Below, piece after piece: positions 1 to 8,973 of a DNA stretch of 64,000 nucleotides. Made by a program: the position numbers and the translations under genes. The stretch is from Bifidobacterium callitrichidarum. Lineage in GTDB: Bacteria > Actinomycetota > Actinomycetes > Actinomycetales > Bifidobacteriaceae. The notes below the pieces were generated by a model. That model was given only the letters and a program-made list of their open reading frames with translations. It was not told the DNA's origin and searched no databases. The stretch is taken from the NCBI RefSeq assembly GCF_003129905.1, contig NZ_QFFM01000001.1, positions 1-64,000 of the forward strand, given 5' to 3'. The first letter of the stretch is position 1; each line of letters opens with the position of its first letter.

Positions 1-44
1 CTTGGGACGCACTGGCAATCATTGACTATAAAGAAGTAGTACAA

Positions 45-65
45 ACACGCTCTTGAGTTCTCAAA
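45..65 (-). promoter_or_regulatory. rRNA-operon leader boxA-like antitermination element
   Basis: On the minus strand this reads TTTGAGAACTCAAGAGCGTG, closely matching the boxB/boxA leader of actinobacterial rRNA operons (the mycobacterial leader has TTTGAGAACTCAATAGTGTG). The 44 bases to its left continue in the same sense, so a 16S gene transcribed leftwards is expected just outside the window. The same element also occurs in 16S-23S spacers, so a spacer cannot be excluded. No rRNA coding sequence is visible in the window. Confidence 0.6.
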
Positions 66-361
66 CCACCACCACACACAAACCAGCCCAGACACCATGA
101 AAACCATTGGAATGGAAGGAATCCGAACCGCTCAGCGGCAGCGAATGAATAACTTACACCACCCCCGCCACCAACGCAACCCCACCACCAACAAACACCA
201 CCAAAACCATTGCAAACACTGGGCTCCACCGGCGTGTCGAAAACACCCAAAAACAAACCACCAACACCAAAACAACAACCAAACGAGAGGCCGGGAACAA
301 CGAATATCCATCCGTACCGGCGTGTCGCGCGCCTTCTACCTCACGACCCACCGATAAAAAC
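66..361 (-). promoter_or_regulatory. A/C-rich non-coding stretch, probable rRNA upstream/leader region
   Basis: The plus strand is strongly A/C-biased (runs such as CACCACCAACAAACACC), so the minus-strand transcript would be G/U-rich. The 12-mer ACCGGCGTGTCG occurs twice, near 230 and 320, which could mark duplicated promoter blocks. Short reading frames here are low-complexity and have no ribosome binding site. I read it as the leader and promoter zone of the rRNA operon entering from the left edge, by position and skew only. Confidence 0.4.
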
Positions 362-583
362 GGCTCTGTTAAACCAAGATTGACATGAATTCCCTTGGAC
401 TACCCCTCAGTCGGCTTCGCCGCCAGCTCGTCCTGCAATTGAGGACGAACTTCATTCGCGTTCTGTTGGCTCGACTGTCGTCTCGCACATCGCCTACAAA
501 CAGCTCCGCTGTTTGCTTCACGGCAATGTCCTGACAAGGGGAGCCAAGAATAAGGGGCATGTCAATCTTGGTTTAACAGAGCA
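362..583. mobile_element. MITE-like element, copy 1 (with internal insert)
   Basis: The ends are perfect 25-bp inverted repeats (363-387 and 558-582) beginning GGCTCTGTTAAACC. Flanking A-rich octamers ATAAAAAC (354-361) and AATAAAAC (583-590) look like a decayed target duplication. There is no transposase. Compared with the 122-124-bp copies at 27954 and 54834 it carries about 100 extra bases (about 431-532), inserted inside the internal CCCCTC/GAGGGG stem-loop. Confidence 0.75.
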
Positions 584-588
584 ATAAA

Positions 589-649
589 ACCAGCCGAATC
601 CGGGCAGGCCATCGGTTGGGCAGTGATGGCCAGTTCGAATTCGGCTGGT
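589..649. terminator. Bidirectional hairpin downstream of the GH3 gene
   Basis: Inverted repeat ACCAGCCGAAT (589-599) / ATTCGGCTGGT (639-649) encloses a second GGCCATC/GATGGCC stem. Read on the minus strand the outer stem is followed by TTTTATT, fitting termination of the GH3 gene that ends at 825. Confidence 0.55.
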
Positions 650-824
650 ATTTTCAGTTATTCAGGTGGCCGGGCTAGGAGAAGAAAACCCGGCACACGA
701 TTGTTGGGCGATGCCCGCCTCTCCGATTTCCCGCCCCACTCTCACCAAACCGCCAGCGAAAGCGGAAGCGGCGGGGCGAGAGCGGGCAGGAATAGGCGAG
801 TCGGGCGTCAAGGATGCCGGACGG

Positions 825-3728
825 CTACCTATCGAGCTCACCGGCTTCCACAGTCACGACCGGCTTACGACGAACCAGGAAACGACGGATGGCGACGATT
901 TCGAGTCCGACGAACAGCACCGCCGTCACACCCCAGACCACATACATGGCCACGCGCCACAGAGGCGTATCAACGTCCGGCTCGCCGTTCGCATACATCC
1001 AGCTATTGGCCGTGGCGTACAGGATATTGTGCGCCGCATTGCGCATGGCCTTGACGGAAGTGGCGGAGCGATCGGACACGTGGTTCGTCACATCCAGCGT
1101 GGCCAGCATGAGGTCGTTGCCGTTGCGGATCTCCTGGTCGGCGTTCTGGAACAGGTCGTAGTTGCCGAAGTAATCAGTAACCACCATGCCGTGGAAGCCC
1201 CACTCATCGCGCAGCACGTTCTGCAGCAGATGCGCGTTCGCGCCCGAATACGTGGTGCCGATGTAGTTGAACGAGCTCATCATGGCGGTGGCGTGACCGT
1301 CCTTCACCGCTGCCTCGAACGGCTTGAGATAGATCTCGCGAATCGCCTGTTCATTCGACCACGTGCACAGCATGTTGGTGCGGTTGGTTTCCTGGTCGTT
1401 CAGGGCGAAGTGCTTCACGAAGGCATACACGCCCTGCTTCTGAACGGCACCGACTTCCGACGACACCATAGCGGCGGAGAGCACGCTGTCTTCCGAGAAG
1501 TACTCGAAGGTACGTCCGGCGAACGCATTGCGGTGAATGTTCACGGCCGGCGCATACCAGCCGGTGATGTGCATGTCATGTGCCATCTGGGCGATCATCT
1601 CGCCGAAGCGTTGGGCCAGATCGACGTTCCAAGTGCAGGCGAACGCGGTGGCGGCAGGGAAGCCAATCGAGCCGATGCCGGTGAAGTTGTTGTTCAATGC
1701 TGCGGGACCGTCCGCGTCGACCAGCTGGATCTTGCCGATGGAGTTGATGGCCGCGTTACCGAAGCCACCGTTGGCGATCAGGTTGTCCATATCGTCGACG
1801 GTCAGCTCGTCCAACAACTTGTTCCACTGGGGGTCGTCGTAATCCTTACCGGTCAGATCAGCCAAGCGCACACCGTTCTTGGCGCCGGTGGTCGGCATCT
1901 CATCGGAATCGTCGTTGTGATCCGTCGCCTTGTAATTGCCGTTGTTGACGAACCTGGACTTCGCTTCGTCGGACATTGACAGGCTGGCCGGAGCGGCGGT
2001 CGCCTTGCTGTAGTTCGCAAAGTGATCGGCACGGGACAGGTAGGTCACGTCGCCGGCCGCGTCATCGAACTGGTTGGTGGCCGCGGTCTGGTCGCCATCG
2101 TGGGTGTTGGAGTCGGAATCGTAGGTGATGGTCTTCGGTACGTTCACCGTTCGTTCCTCAAGCACGGTATGCGAGTCGGAGCGGATGGACACCTCGTAAT
2201 CGCCCTGTTCGAGCACCCAGGACTTGGCGTTCTGGTAATCGTAGGATGCCATATCGTCGTCATCGAACTCGATGGACAGGGTCTGCGATTCGCCGGGCTT
2301 GAGTTCATCGGTCTTATCGAACGCCATGAGGTTGGCCGAGGCCTTCTCGATGCCGCCATTGGTGTACGGCGGATTCACATATGCCTCCACCACATCGCGA
2401 CCGGCCTGGTCTCCGGTATTGGTGACGGTCACGTCGAAGCTGATCTTGCCGTTCTTGTAGGAGACGTCGCCCATCTTCTGCGTGAACTTCGTATAGCTCA
2501 GGCCATAGCCGAACGGGTATTGCACGGTCGCGGCGTAGTCGATGAGGCCTTCCTCGGCGGCGGTCTCGTAGAACTTGTAGCCAACGTAGATGCCTTCGAC
2601 GTAGTTGACGAACGTCGGCGTCACATCCGCGCCGGAGAAGGAGCTGGTCATCGCGAACTCATCGACGTTGTCGTACGTGAAGTTGCCGACGTTGTTGAAG
2701 GTCGGCGTAGCGGTCAGGTCCTTGACGAAAGTGTCCGACGTCTTTCCGGAAGGGTTCAGCTTGCCGCTGAGCACCTCGCCGAGCGCGGAGAAGCCGGTCT
2801 GGCCGGCGGGCGGACACCAGACGACGGACTTGATCTGCGGATAGGAGTCGAGGAAGTCGAACTGGAAGGCGTTCGCGCCGTTGTACACCAGCGTGACCTT
2901 ATCGAAGTTCTTGGTGACCAGATCGAGCATGTTCTTCTCGGTCTGGCTCAGCTGCAGGAAGTGGTCGCCTTTCTGGAAATCCTCATAATCCTTGGAATTG
3001 TTGTGGTAGGTGACACCGTCGGCCTTCATATCCTTCGGCAGGTCGGTTCCCTCGCCGCCGACTCGGGTGATCACCACAATGGCGTTGTCGGAGAAGTCCT
3101 TTGCGTCCTTGATCAGATCGTCCGAGTAGTTGGAGGCGGGTACTTCAGGCAGGGTCCAATCGACGTTGAACATGCCGACTTCCGGACGATCGGCGCGATA
3201 GTCCGTGTACAGCTTGCTGAGTTCGGTGTTGGTCTTGATGCCCGCCTCATGCAGACCGTCGAGCAGGGAAACGGTCGGGTACTGGTCCGACATCGATCCG
3301 GAACCGGTACCGCCGTACACGGGATTGGTGGAGCCCCAGCCGAAGACGTTCGCCTTCGCGGTCTTGAGCGGCAGGTTTGCGTCATCGTTCTGCAGCAGGG
3401 TGATTGCTTCCGACTGCACATCCTTGGCAAGCTTGTTCGCAGCGGCGACGGTGCTGCTGGACAACGTGTACTTCTTGGCCGAAGCATTGTTCAGAATGGT
3501 GGACAGCGGGCCGCTCACCATCATCGAGACGGCGACCACCACGGCCACCAACACCACCAGCCAGGATTCGGAATGAATGAGCTTGCGCGCGGACACGGAC
3601 TTGACGGTCTTCTTGTTGACCGCAAACGTGACGATCACAGCCAGCACCAGAATCACACCGGCCGCCACCAGGTACGGAACCAACGATCCCATGACTGCGG
3701 CAACATCGGCCATGTTGATATCCAACAT
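825..3728 (-). CDS. Membrane-tethered GH3 glycosidase, permuted domain order (paralog A)
   Basis: 967 aa. Domain order is the reverse of classical GH3: two N-terminal membrane segments (about 16-37 and 55-73), the GH3 C-type alpha/beta domain (about 105-420, with GGEGTD at 224-229 giving Glu226 as candidate acid/base), an FnIII-like domain (about 427-525), then the GH3 barrel (about 640-900, KHFALNDQE at 772-780 and nucleophile Asp852 in VVTDYF), and a C-terminal membrane helix (about 922-946) followed by RRFLVRR. This permuted order is known from Ruminococcus albus and Butyrivibrio beta-glucosidases. Positive loops place the catalytic part outside the cell, anchored at both ends. Substrate is unknown; beta-glucosidase or beta-xylosidase is a family guess. 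The start has AAGGAGA upstream. It lies last in a minus-strand series after a paralog and a LytTR two-component system, which may control it. Confidence 0.88.
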   Translation of the reverse strand: MLDINMADVAAVMGSLVPYLVAAGVILVLAVIVTFAVNKKTVKSVSARKLIHSESWLVVLVAVVVAVSMMVSGPLSTILNNASAKKYTLSSSTVAAANKLAKDVQSEAITLLQNDDANLPLKTAKANVFGWGSTNPVYGGTGSGSMSDQYPTVSLLDGLHEAGIKTNTELSKLYTDYRADRPEVGMFNVDWTLPEVPASNYSDDLIKDAKDFSDNAIVVITRVGGEGTDLPKDMKADGVTYHNNSKDYEDFQKGDHFLQLSQTEKNMLDLVTKNFDKVTLVYNGANAFQFDFLDSYPQIKSVVWCPPAGQTGFSALGEVLSGKLNPSGKTSDTFVKDLTATPTFNNVGNFTYDNVDEFAMTSSFSGADVTPTFVNYVEGIYVGYKFYETAAEEGLIDYAATVQYPFGYGLSYTKFTQKMGDVSYKNGKISFDVTVTNTGDQAGRDVVEAYVNPPYTNGGIEKASANLMAFDKTDELKPGESQTLSIEFDDDDMASYDYQNAKSWVLEQGDYEVSIRSDSHTVLEERTVNVPKTITYDSDSNTHDGDQTAATNQFDDAAGDVTYLSRADHFANYSKATAAPASLSMSDEAKSRFVNNGNYKATDHNDDSDEMPTTGAKNGVRLADLTGKDYDDPQWNKLLDELTVDDMDNLIANGGFGNAAINSIGKIQLVDADGPAALNNNFTGIGSIGFPAATAFACTWNVDLAQRFGEMIAQMAHDMHITGWYAPAVNIHRNAFAGRTFEYFSEDSVLSAAMVSSEVGAVQKQGVYAFVKHFALNDQETNRTNMLCTWSNEQAIREIYLKPFEAAVKDGHATAMMSSFNYIGTTYSGANAHLLQNVLRDEWGFHGMVVTDYFGNYDLFQNADQEIRNGNDLMLATLDVTNHVSDRSATSVKAMRNAAHNILYATANSWMYANGEPDVDTPLWRVAMYVVWGVTAVLFVGLEIVAIRRFLVRRKPVVTVEAGELDR

Positions 3729-3909
3729 GACGGGTCTCCTTAACTCTCATTATGCGTGGGGCGCAACAGCCGCCGCAGGTTCCGTTGCCTGCCGTTCGGC
3801 CACTGTGCCGGTTAACGATTTTGAGCATATGAGCATGCCCCAGCCGCCACAGCGCACCTCGCACGAGAGGTCAAGTCGAACGCATGAATGGGAGAAATCA
3901 CGCGCCTTG

Positions 3910-5217
3910 TCACGCGGGAATGGGAAGCACCACGCTGACGGAGAAGATACCGTCCTCGGCCTTCATGGTCATCTCGCCCTGGTATTTGCGCACTTGCCAG
4001 GCCATGGACCGCGTGCCGAATCCATGTTCGGAAGCATCGTCTTTCGTTGTACGTGGCAGGCCGTCGCGGAAGACAGGTTGCCGTTCAGGGGCATAGCTGT
4101 TCTCCTCTTCCGCCACCAGAAGACCGCCTTTCGCCGTGAGGGTGAAGTTGATGATCTTCCGTTCGGGCTGCAGGACCGCGTCCACACTCTCGATGGCGTT
4201 GTCCAGCATGTTGCCGAACAACGCATACACATCCGCGTCGTCCATGAATCCAAGACGGCTGCCGTCTGCGATGCAGGTGAAGGTGATGCCCTTGCCGGTG
4301 CAGTACAGTCCCTTTTCCGTCAGCAGAACATCCAGGCACTCATTACCGGTGCGGAACATGGAATCGTAGATACGGATATTGTTCTCGATCTTTTTGGCCA
4401 TGTCCGCCGTGAGTCCGCTACCGCTCAGGGAAGCGATGGACTTGCGGATATCGTGGCAGCGGATATTGATTAGTTCGATGTTCTCCTTGGCCAGCTCGTG
4501 ATGATGTTCGGCCAGTCTCGCCTGCTGGCGCATCACTTCCAGATCGCCGTAAAGATGGTCGCTTGAGGAGATCAGCACCAGGATTACCAGCAGAAGAATG
4601 GAAGCTATCGAGTCATAGCTGAATCCGACGAACATGACCTGCTCGGACTGTCCGTCCAGCATCACCATGTTGAACACGATGACGAACGCGAGCGCGACGA
4701 CGCTGATCAAAACCCAGGTGACACGGCTGCGAACCTTCGCATACTCGATGACGAACGAGCGGCCCAGAATCAAGTAGACCACCAGATATACGCCAGCGAA
4801 AAACGCAAGACTGGCCGCTTGGGAATCCAGGAACGTCAGATGAGACCCCAGCGGAGAGTGGGTCAATGACGCAAGAAGCCCTACCGCGATATGCTGTAGG
4901 GTGTATCCCGCCGCAACGACGACCAGTGATTCCAGCCATGCCGATTTGGTGCATTCTCGCAACAGCGCGATGAGCGACGCCGCGCATACCGCGTAATAGC
5001 CGGTCAACGACAGCACTTCGATAATGTGACCGGCATTGAAATGGGACAACACCGCCATAAGCAGCTGATACAAAGCATCGCCGACGATCACGTATGCCGG
5101 CAAGGTCAGCAGCCAGATGGTTTTTCGCCACATCAATTGCTTGGAGAACACCGCCGCGCCGCACATCAGCAGCAGTGGGAACAATCCGTATCCGAACCAG
5201 TCTGCAAGCATGATCAT
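3910..5217 (-). CDS. GHKL sensor histidine kinase, AgrC/HPK10-like
   Basis: 435 aa. About six hydrophobic segments occupy residues 1-215. A short coiled stretch follows, then the H-box with candidate phospho-accepting His255 in NIRCHDIRK, and a GHKL ATPase domain (N-box NMLDNAIES, glycine motif HGFGTRS, C-terminal EGIFSVSV-like strand). The polytopic sensor without a periplasmic domain and the divergent H-box are typical of AgrC-type kinases that read peptides. The ATG directly abuts the stop of the LytTR regulator gene (TGAATG), so the pair is translationally coupled. The signal is unknown; no AgrD/AgrB-like peptide or processing gene is visible nearby. Confidence 0.88.
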   Translation of the reverse strand: MIMLADWFGYGLFPLLLMCGAAVFSKQLMWRKTIWLLTLPAYVIVGDALYQLLMAVLSHFNAGHIIEVLSLTGYYAVCAASLIALLRECTKSAWLESLVVVAAGYTLQHIAVGLLASLTHSPLGSHLTFLDSQAASLAFFAGVYLVVYLILGRSFVIEYAKVRSRVTWVLISVVALAFVIVFNMVMLDGQSEQVMFVGFSYDSIASILLLVILVLISSSDHLYGDLEVMRQQARLAEHHHELAKENIELINIRCHDIRKSIASLSGSGLTADMAKKIENNIRIYDSMFRTGNECLDVLLTEKGLYCTGKGITFTCIADGSRLGFMDDADVYALFGNMLDNAIESVDAVLQPERKIINFTLTAKGGLLVAEEENSYAPERQPVFRDGLPRTTKDDASEHGFGTRSMAWQVRKYQGEMTMKAEDGIFSVSVVLPIPA

Positions 5218-5934
5218 TCACCTTCCGTAATACGCGGCGAGGGCCTGCATGAGGGGTTTGCGTTTGGAGCGGGAGACAGGCAGGGTTTGGCCGTCCACCA
5301 CCACGGTGTCGCCGTTGACGGCCTGCACCCATTCGAGGTTGACCAGACAGTAGCGGTTGGAAGCGGCGAAGTGCACGGGTTCCAAGAGCGCGGCGGCCTC
5401 CTTGAGACTGGACCAGACCTTGTATGCGACCTTCTCGGTGTGATAGATGACCTCGTGGCCGAGCACCTCCACATATCGCACGTCGTGCGAGGAGAGGAAC
5501 TGCGTGCCCGTGCCCACGGTGAGCGGGATGGTGACGCCTTGGCGTTTGGCCACCAGATCCTCCACTTTGCGCATCTTCAGCGCGAATCCGAAGTAATCAA
5601 TGGGCTTGACGAGGTAGCCGATGGCGTCCACGTCGTAGCCGACGGCCGCGTATTGGGCCATTTTGGTGGTGAAGACGAGCACCACGTGGCTGTCGATCTC
5701 GCGCAGTCGGTGCGCGGTTTCGAGGCCGTCGATGCCGGGCATTTCGACGTCGAGGAACATCGCGTCGAATTCGGCCTTGTAGTCGTCCAGGAAGGACTCG
5801 CCGTCCGTGAATCGGGTGATGGTGTAGGCCTTCCCGCGCGTTCCGTCTTCCCGCTCGGCATAGTACCGTTCGATCATCTCGGTGGTACGTGCGGCATCGG
5901 TATCGTCGTCATCGACGATGGCAATGCGAATCAT
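5218..5934 (-). CDS. LytTR-family response regulator (AgrA-like)
   Basis: 238 aa. An N-terminal receiver domain has the acidic pair in IVDDDDTD, phospho-acceptor Asp62 in FLDVEMPG and the lysine of YLVKPID. A C-terminal LytTR DNA-binding domain (about 135-236) contains the family-typical SSHDVRYVEVLGHEV and FAASNRYCLVNLEWV segments. I start at the ATG preceded by GGAAAGGAAG rather than at an in-frame ATG 21 bases upstream. It is coupled to the downstream kinase and flanked by two GH3 genes on the same strand, so these are its likeliest targets. LytTR proteins bind pairs of about 9-bp direct repeats; I did not find a convincing pair. Confidence 0.9.
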   Translation of the reverse strand: MIRIAIVDDDDTDAARTTEMIERYYAEREDGTRGKAYTITRFTDGESFLDDYKAEFDAMFLDVEMPGIDGLETAHRLREIDSHVVLVFTTKMAQYAAVGYDVDAIGYLVKPIDYFGFALKMRKVEDLVAKRQGVTIPLTVGTGTQFLSSHDVRYVEVLGHEVIYHTEKVAYKVWSSLKEAAALLEPVHFAASNRYCLVNLEWVQAVNGDTVVVDGQTLPVSRSKRKPLMQALAAYYGR

Positions 5935-5994
5935 CGGTGATTCTTCCTTTCCCATCTACCCAAGTTCAGGCCTCTCTCCAGTCTCGCATATGCG

Positions 5995-6026
5995 AAACGG
6001 CTCGCCCTGGATTGGACGAGCCGTTT
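5995..6026. terminator. Hairpin between GH3 paralog B and the response regulator
   Basis: AAACGGCTCG (5995-6004) pairs with CGAGCCGTTT (6017-6026) around a 12-base loop. On the minus strand only three T follow, so it would be a weak terminator or a processing/attenuation point between the GH3 gene and the regulator gene. Confidence 0.5.
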
Positions 6027-6057
6027 GTCATTCAATTATTCGGGTATCGCACTGGGT

Positions 6058-8973
6058 TCAGGCCTGGACGGCCGGGGTCGGAACCTCGACTGCGGTAATG
6101 GCCTGCTTACGGCGCTTGAGGAACTTCATGATGGTAAGGACCTCAAGGGCGATCACCAGGACGGCGGTCACGCCCCAGGCCACGTACATGGCGGTCTTCC
6201 ACATCGGGGTGTCGACCTCGGGCTCACCGTTCTCGTACTGCCAGCCGTTGGCCACGGTGTACAGGATGTTGTGGGCGGCCGTGCGCATGGCCTTCACGGA
6301 GGTGGCGGACTTGTCCGTGATGTGGTTGGTGATGGAGGTGGTGGCCAGCATCGCGTCGTTGCCGGCTCGCACGAGCTGGTCGGCGTTCTGGTAGCCGTTG
6401 CCGGAGAAGTAATCGGTCAGGACGAAGCCGTGGAAGCCCCATTCGTTGCGCAGCACGTTCTGCTGGAGCGGAGCGTAGGCGCCGGCGTAGGTGTTGCCGA
6501 TGTAGTTGAAGGCGCTCATCACAGCCTGTGCGCCGCCTTCCTTCACGCTCATCTCGAAGGGCTTGAGGTAGATCTCACGGATCGCCTGCTCGTTGGCCCA
6601 GGTGCACAGCATCAGGTCTCGGTTGGTCTCCTGGTCGTTCAGGGCGAAGTGCTTCATGAAGGAGTACACGCCCTTTTCCTTGGCGCCGGCGATCTGGTTG
6701 GAGGCCATCACGCCGGAGAGCAGGCCGTCCTCGGAGAAGTACTCGAAGGTACGTCCGGAGAAGGCGTTGCGGTGGATGTTCATTGCGGGCGCGTACCAGC
6801 CGGCCACGTGCATGTCGCGGGCCATCTGGCCAATCATTTCACCGAACTGCTTGGCCAGGTCCTTGTTCCACGTGCAGGCGAAGGAAGTGGAGGCCGGGAA
6901 GCCGATGGAGCCCACGCCGGTGAAGTTGTTGTTCAGGGAGGCCGGGCCGTCGGCGTCGGTCACCTGGATCTTGCCGATGGAGGTCACGGCCTGGGTGCCG
7001 TAGCCGGCGTTGGCGATCAGGTTGTCCATGTCGTCGAAGGTGAGCTCGTCGAGCAGCTTGTCCCACTGCGGATCGTCGTAATCCTTGCCGGTCAGATCGG
7101 CCAGGCGCACGCCGTTCTTGGCGCCGGTGGTCGGCATCTGGTCGTCCGCGTTGTCGAACTTGGTGGGATCGTAGTTGCCGTTGTTGTAGAAGGTGGACTT
7201 GGCCTCGTCGCTCATCGAGAAGTTGGTCGGGGCGGCGGTGGCCTCCTTGTAGTTGGCGAAATGGTTCGCACGGGACAGGTAGGTCACGTCGCCTTCCGCG
7301 TCGTCGAACTGGTTGGTGGCCGCGGTCTTGTCGCCGTTGTGCGTGTTGCTGTCCGTGTTGTAGGTGATGGTCTCCGGCACGTTCACGGTCTGCTCGTCGA
7401 TCACGGTGTGGGAGTCGGACTGGATGGACACCTCGTAGTCGCCCTTCTCCAGCACGTATGCCTTCGCGCTCTTGGAGTCGTAGGAGGCCATGTCGTCATC
7501 GTCGAAGGAGATCTTGACGGTCTCGGACTCGCCCGGCTTCAGTTCCTTGGTCTTCTCGAAGGCGACCAGGTTCACGGAGGCCTTCTCGATGCCGCCGTCG
7601 GTGTACGGCGGGTTGTAGTAGGCCTCGACCACGTCCTTGCCGGCCACGTCGCCCGTGTTGGTGACGGTCACGTCGAACGAGATCTTGCCATCGGCGTAGG
7701 TCACGTCGCCCATTTTCTGGTCGAACGTCGTGTACGACAGGCCGTAGCCGAACGGGTACTGCACCACATCGTCGTACTTGATCAGGCCCTCGTCGTCGGC
7801 GGTCTCGTAGAACTTGTAGCCCACGTAGATGCCCTCCACGTAGTTCACGAAGCTCGGGGTGGCGGTCACGGCACCGGCGAAGGAGTTGAAGGAGACTTCG
7901 AACTCGTCGGCGTTGTCGTAATTGAAGTTACCGAAGTTGTTGTAGGAGACGGACTTGGTGAGGTCCTTGAGGAAGGTGTCGGAGGTCTTGCCGGACGGGT
8001 TCACGTCGCCGGCGAGCACCTCGCCGAGGGCGGAGAAGCCGGTCTGGCCGGCGGGCGGGCACCACAGCACGGACTTGATCTGCGGGTAGTTGGCCAGGAA
8101 GTCGAACTGGAAGGTGTTGGCGCCGTTGTAGATCAGCGTGACCTTGCTGAAGTTCTTGGTGACCAGGTCGAGCATGTTGCGCTCGGTCTGGGAGAGCTGC
8201 AGGAAGCTCTGGCCCTTCTGGAAGTCCTTGTAGTCCTTGGAATTGTCGGTGTAGGTGATGCCGTCGGCGGTCATGTCCATCGGCAGGTCGGCGCCCTCGC
8301 CGCCGACGCGGGTGAGCACCACGACGGCCTCGTCGGAGAAGGACTTGGCGTCGGAAATCAGGGAGTCGGAATACTGGTCGGCCGGCACTTCGGGCAGCGT
8401 CCAATCCTGGGCCCACATGCCCACTTCCGGACGATCCTTGCGGTAGTCGGTGTACAGCTTGGTCAGTTCACTGTTGGTCTCGATGCCGGCTTCCTTCATG
8501 CCGTCGAGCAGGGAGACGGTCTCGTACTGGTCGGACATGGAGCCGGAGCCAGTGCCGCCGTAGACGGGGTTGGTGGAGCCCCAGCCGAACACGTTGACCT
8601 TCTTGGAGGACAGCGGCAGGTTGGAGTCGTCGTTCTTCAGCATGGTGACGGCTTCGGTCTGCACTTCCTTGGCTAGCTTGTTCGCGGCGGCCACGGTCGA
8701 ATCGGACAGCTGGTACTTGGTGATGGTCGCGTTGTTGAGCAGCGTGGACAGCGGGCCGGACAGCATCATGGACACGGCCACGACGATGCCGACGAGCGCC
8801 ACCAGCCAGGACTCGGAATGAATGAGCTTGCGGTTGGCCACGGCCTTCACCGTCTTCCTGTTGACGGCGAACGTGATGATGATGGCCAGCACCAGCAGCA
8901 CGCCGATGGCGATGAGATACGGCGTCAGCGAACCGATGACGTTCAATACGTCGGCCATGTTGATCTGCAGCAT
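6058..8973 (-). CDS. Membrane-tethered GH3 glycosidase, permuted domain order (paralog B)
   Basis: 971 aa, colinear and highly similar to the GH3 protein at 825-3728: same MLxINMADV start, two N-terminal membrane helices, GH3 C-type domain first (GGEGAD), FnIII-like domain, GH3 barrel last (KHFALNDQE, nucleophile Asp854 in VLTDYF), C-terminal helix and KFLKRRK tail. An in-frame ATG 36 bases upstream exists, but AAGGAGGAGACCCC lies directly before the chosen ATG and the paralog starts at the matching codon. The two genes are a duplication separated by the regulator and kinase genes. Role: an extracellular membrane-bound glycosidase of unknown substrate, probably acting on oligosaccharides at the cell surface. 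Confidence 0.88.
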   Translation of the reverse strand: MLQINMADVLNVIGSLTPYLIAIGVLLVLAIIITFAVNRKTVKAVANRKLIHSESWLVALVGIVVAVSMMLSGPLSTLLNNATITKYQLSDSTVAAANKLAKEVQTEAVTMLKNDDSNLPLSSKKVNVFGWGSTNPVYGGTGSGSMSDQYETVSLLDGMKEAGIETNSELTKLYTDYRKDRPEVGMWAQDWTLPEVPADQYSDSLISDAKSFSDEAVVVLTRVGGEGADLPMDMTADGITYTDNSKDYKDFQKGQSFLQLSQTERNMLDLVTKNFSKVTLIYNGANTFQFDFLANYPQIKSVLWCPPAGQTGFSALGEVLAGDVNPSGKTSDTFLKDLTKSVSYNNFGNFNYDNADEFEVSFNSFAGAVTATPSFVNYVEGIYVGYKFYETADDEGLIKYDDVVQYPFGYGLSYTTFDQKMGDVTYADGKISFDVTVTNTGDVAGKDVVEAYYNPPYTDGGIEKASVNLVAFEKTKELKPGESETVKISFDDDDMASYDSKSAKAYVLEKGDYEVSIQSDSHTVIDEQTVNVPETITYNTDSNTHNGDKTAATNQFDDAEGDVTYLSRANHFANYKEATAAPTNFSMSDEAKSTFYNNGNYDPTKFDNADDQMPTTGAKNGVRLADLTGKDYDDPQWDKLLDELTFDDMDNLIANAGYGTQAVTSIGKIQVTDADGPASLNNNFTGVGSIGFPASTSFACTWNKDLAKQFGEMIGQMARDMHVAGWYAPAMNIHRNAFSGRTFEYFSEDGLLSGVMASNQIAGAKEKGVYSFMKHFALNDQETNRDLMLCTWANEQAIREIYLKPFEMSVKEGGAQAVMSAFNYIGNTYAGAYAPLQQNVLRNEWGFHGFVLTDYFSGNGYQNADQLVRAGNDAMLATTSITNHITDKSATSVKAMRTAAHNILYTVANGWQYENGEPEVDTPMWKTAMYVAWGVTAVLVIALEVLTIMKFLKRRKQAITAVEVPTPAVQA

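Noticed and set aside
97..357. Plus-strand frame in the A/C-rich left edge
   Set aside because: Low-complexity His/Asn/Thr-rich product without a ribosome binding site; the stretch is better explained as an rRNA leader on the other strand.
666..1979. Long plus-strand frame opposite the GH3 gene
   Set aside because: It is the antisense frame of a clear GH3 protein; its His/Val/Gly-rich composition is typical of complement shadows in high-GC DNA. The similar frames opposite GH3 B, gyrB, gyrA and lacZ were dropped for the same reason.
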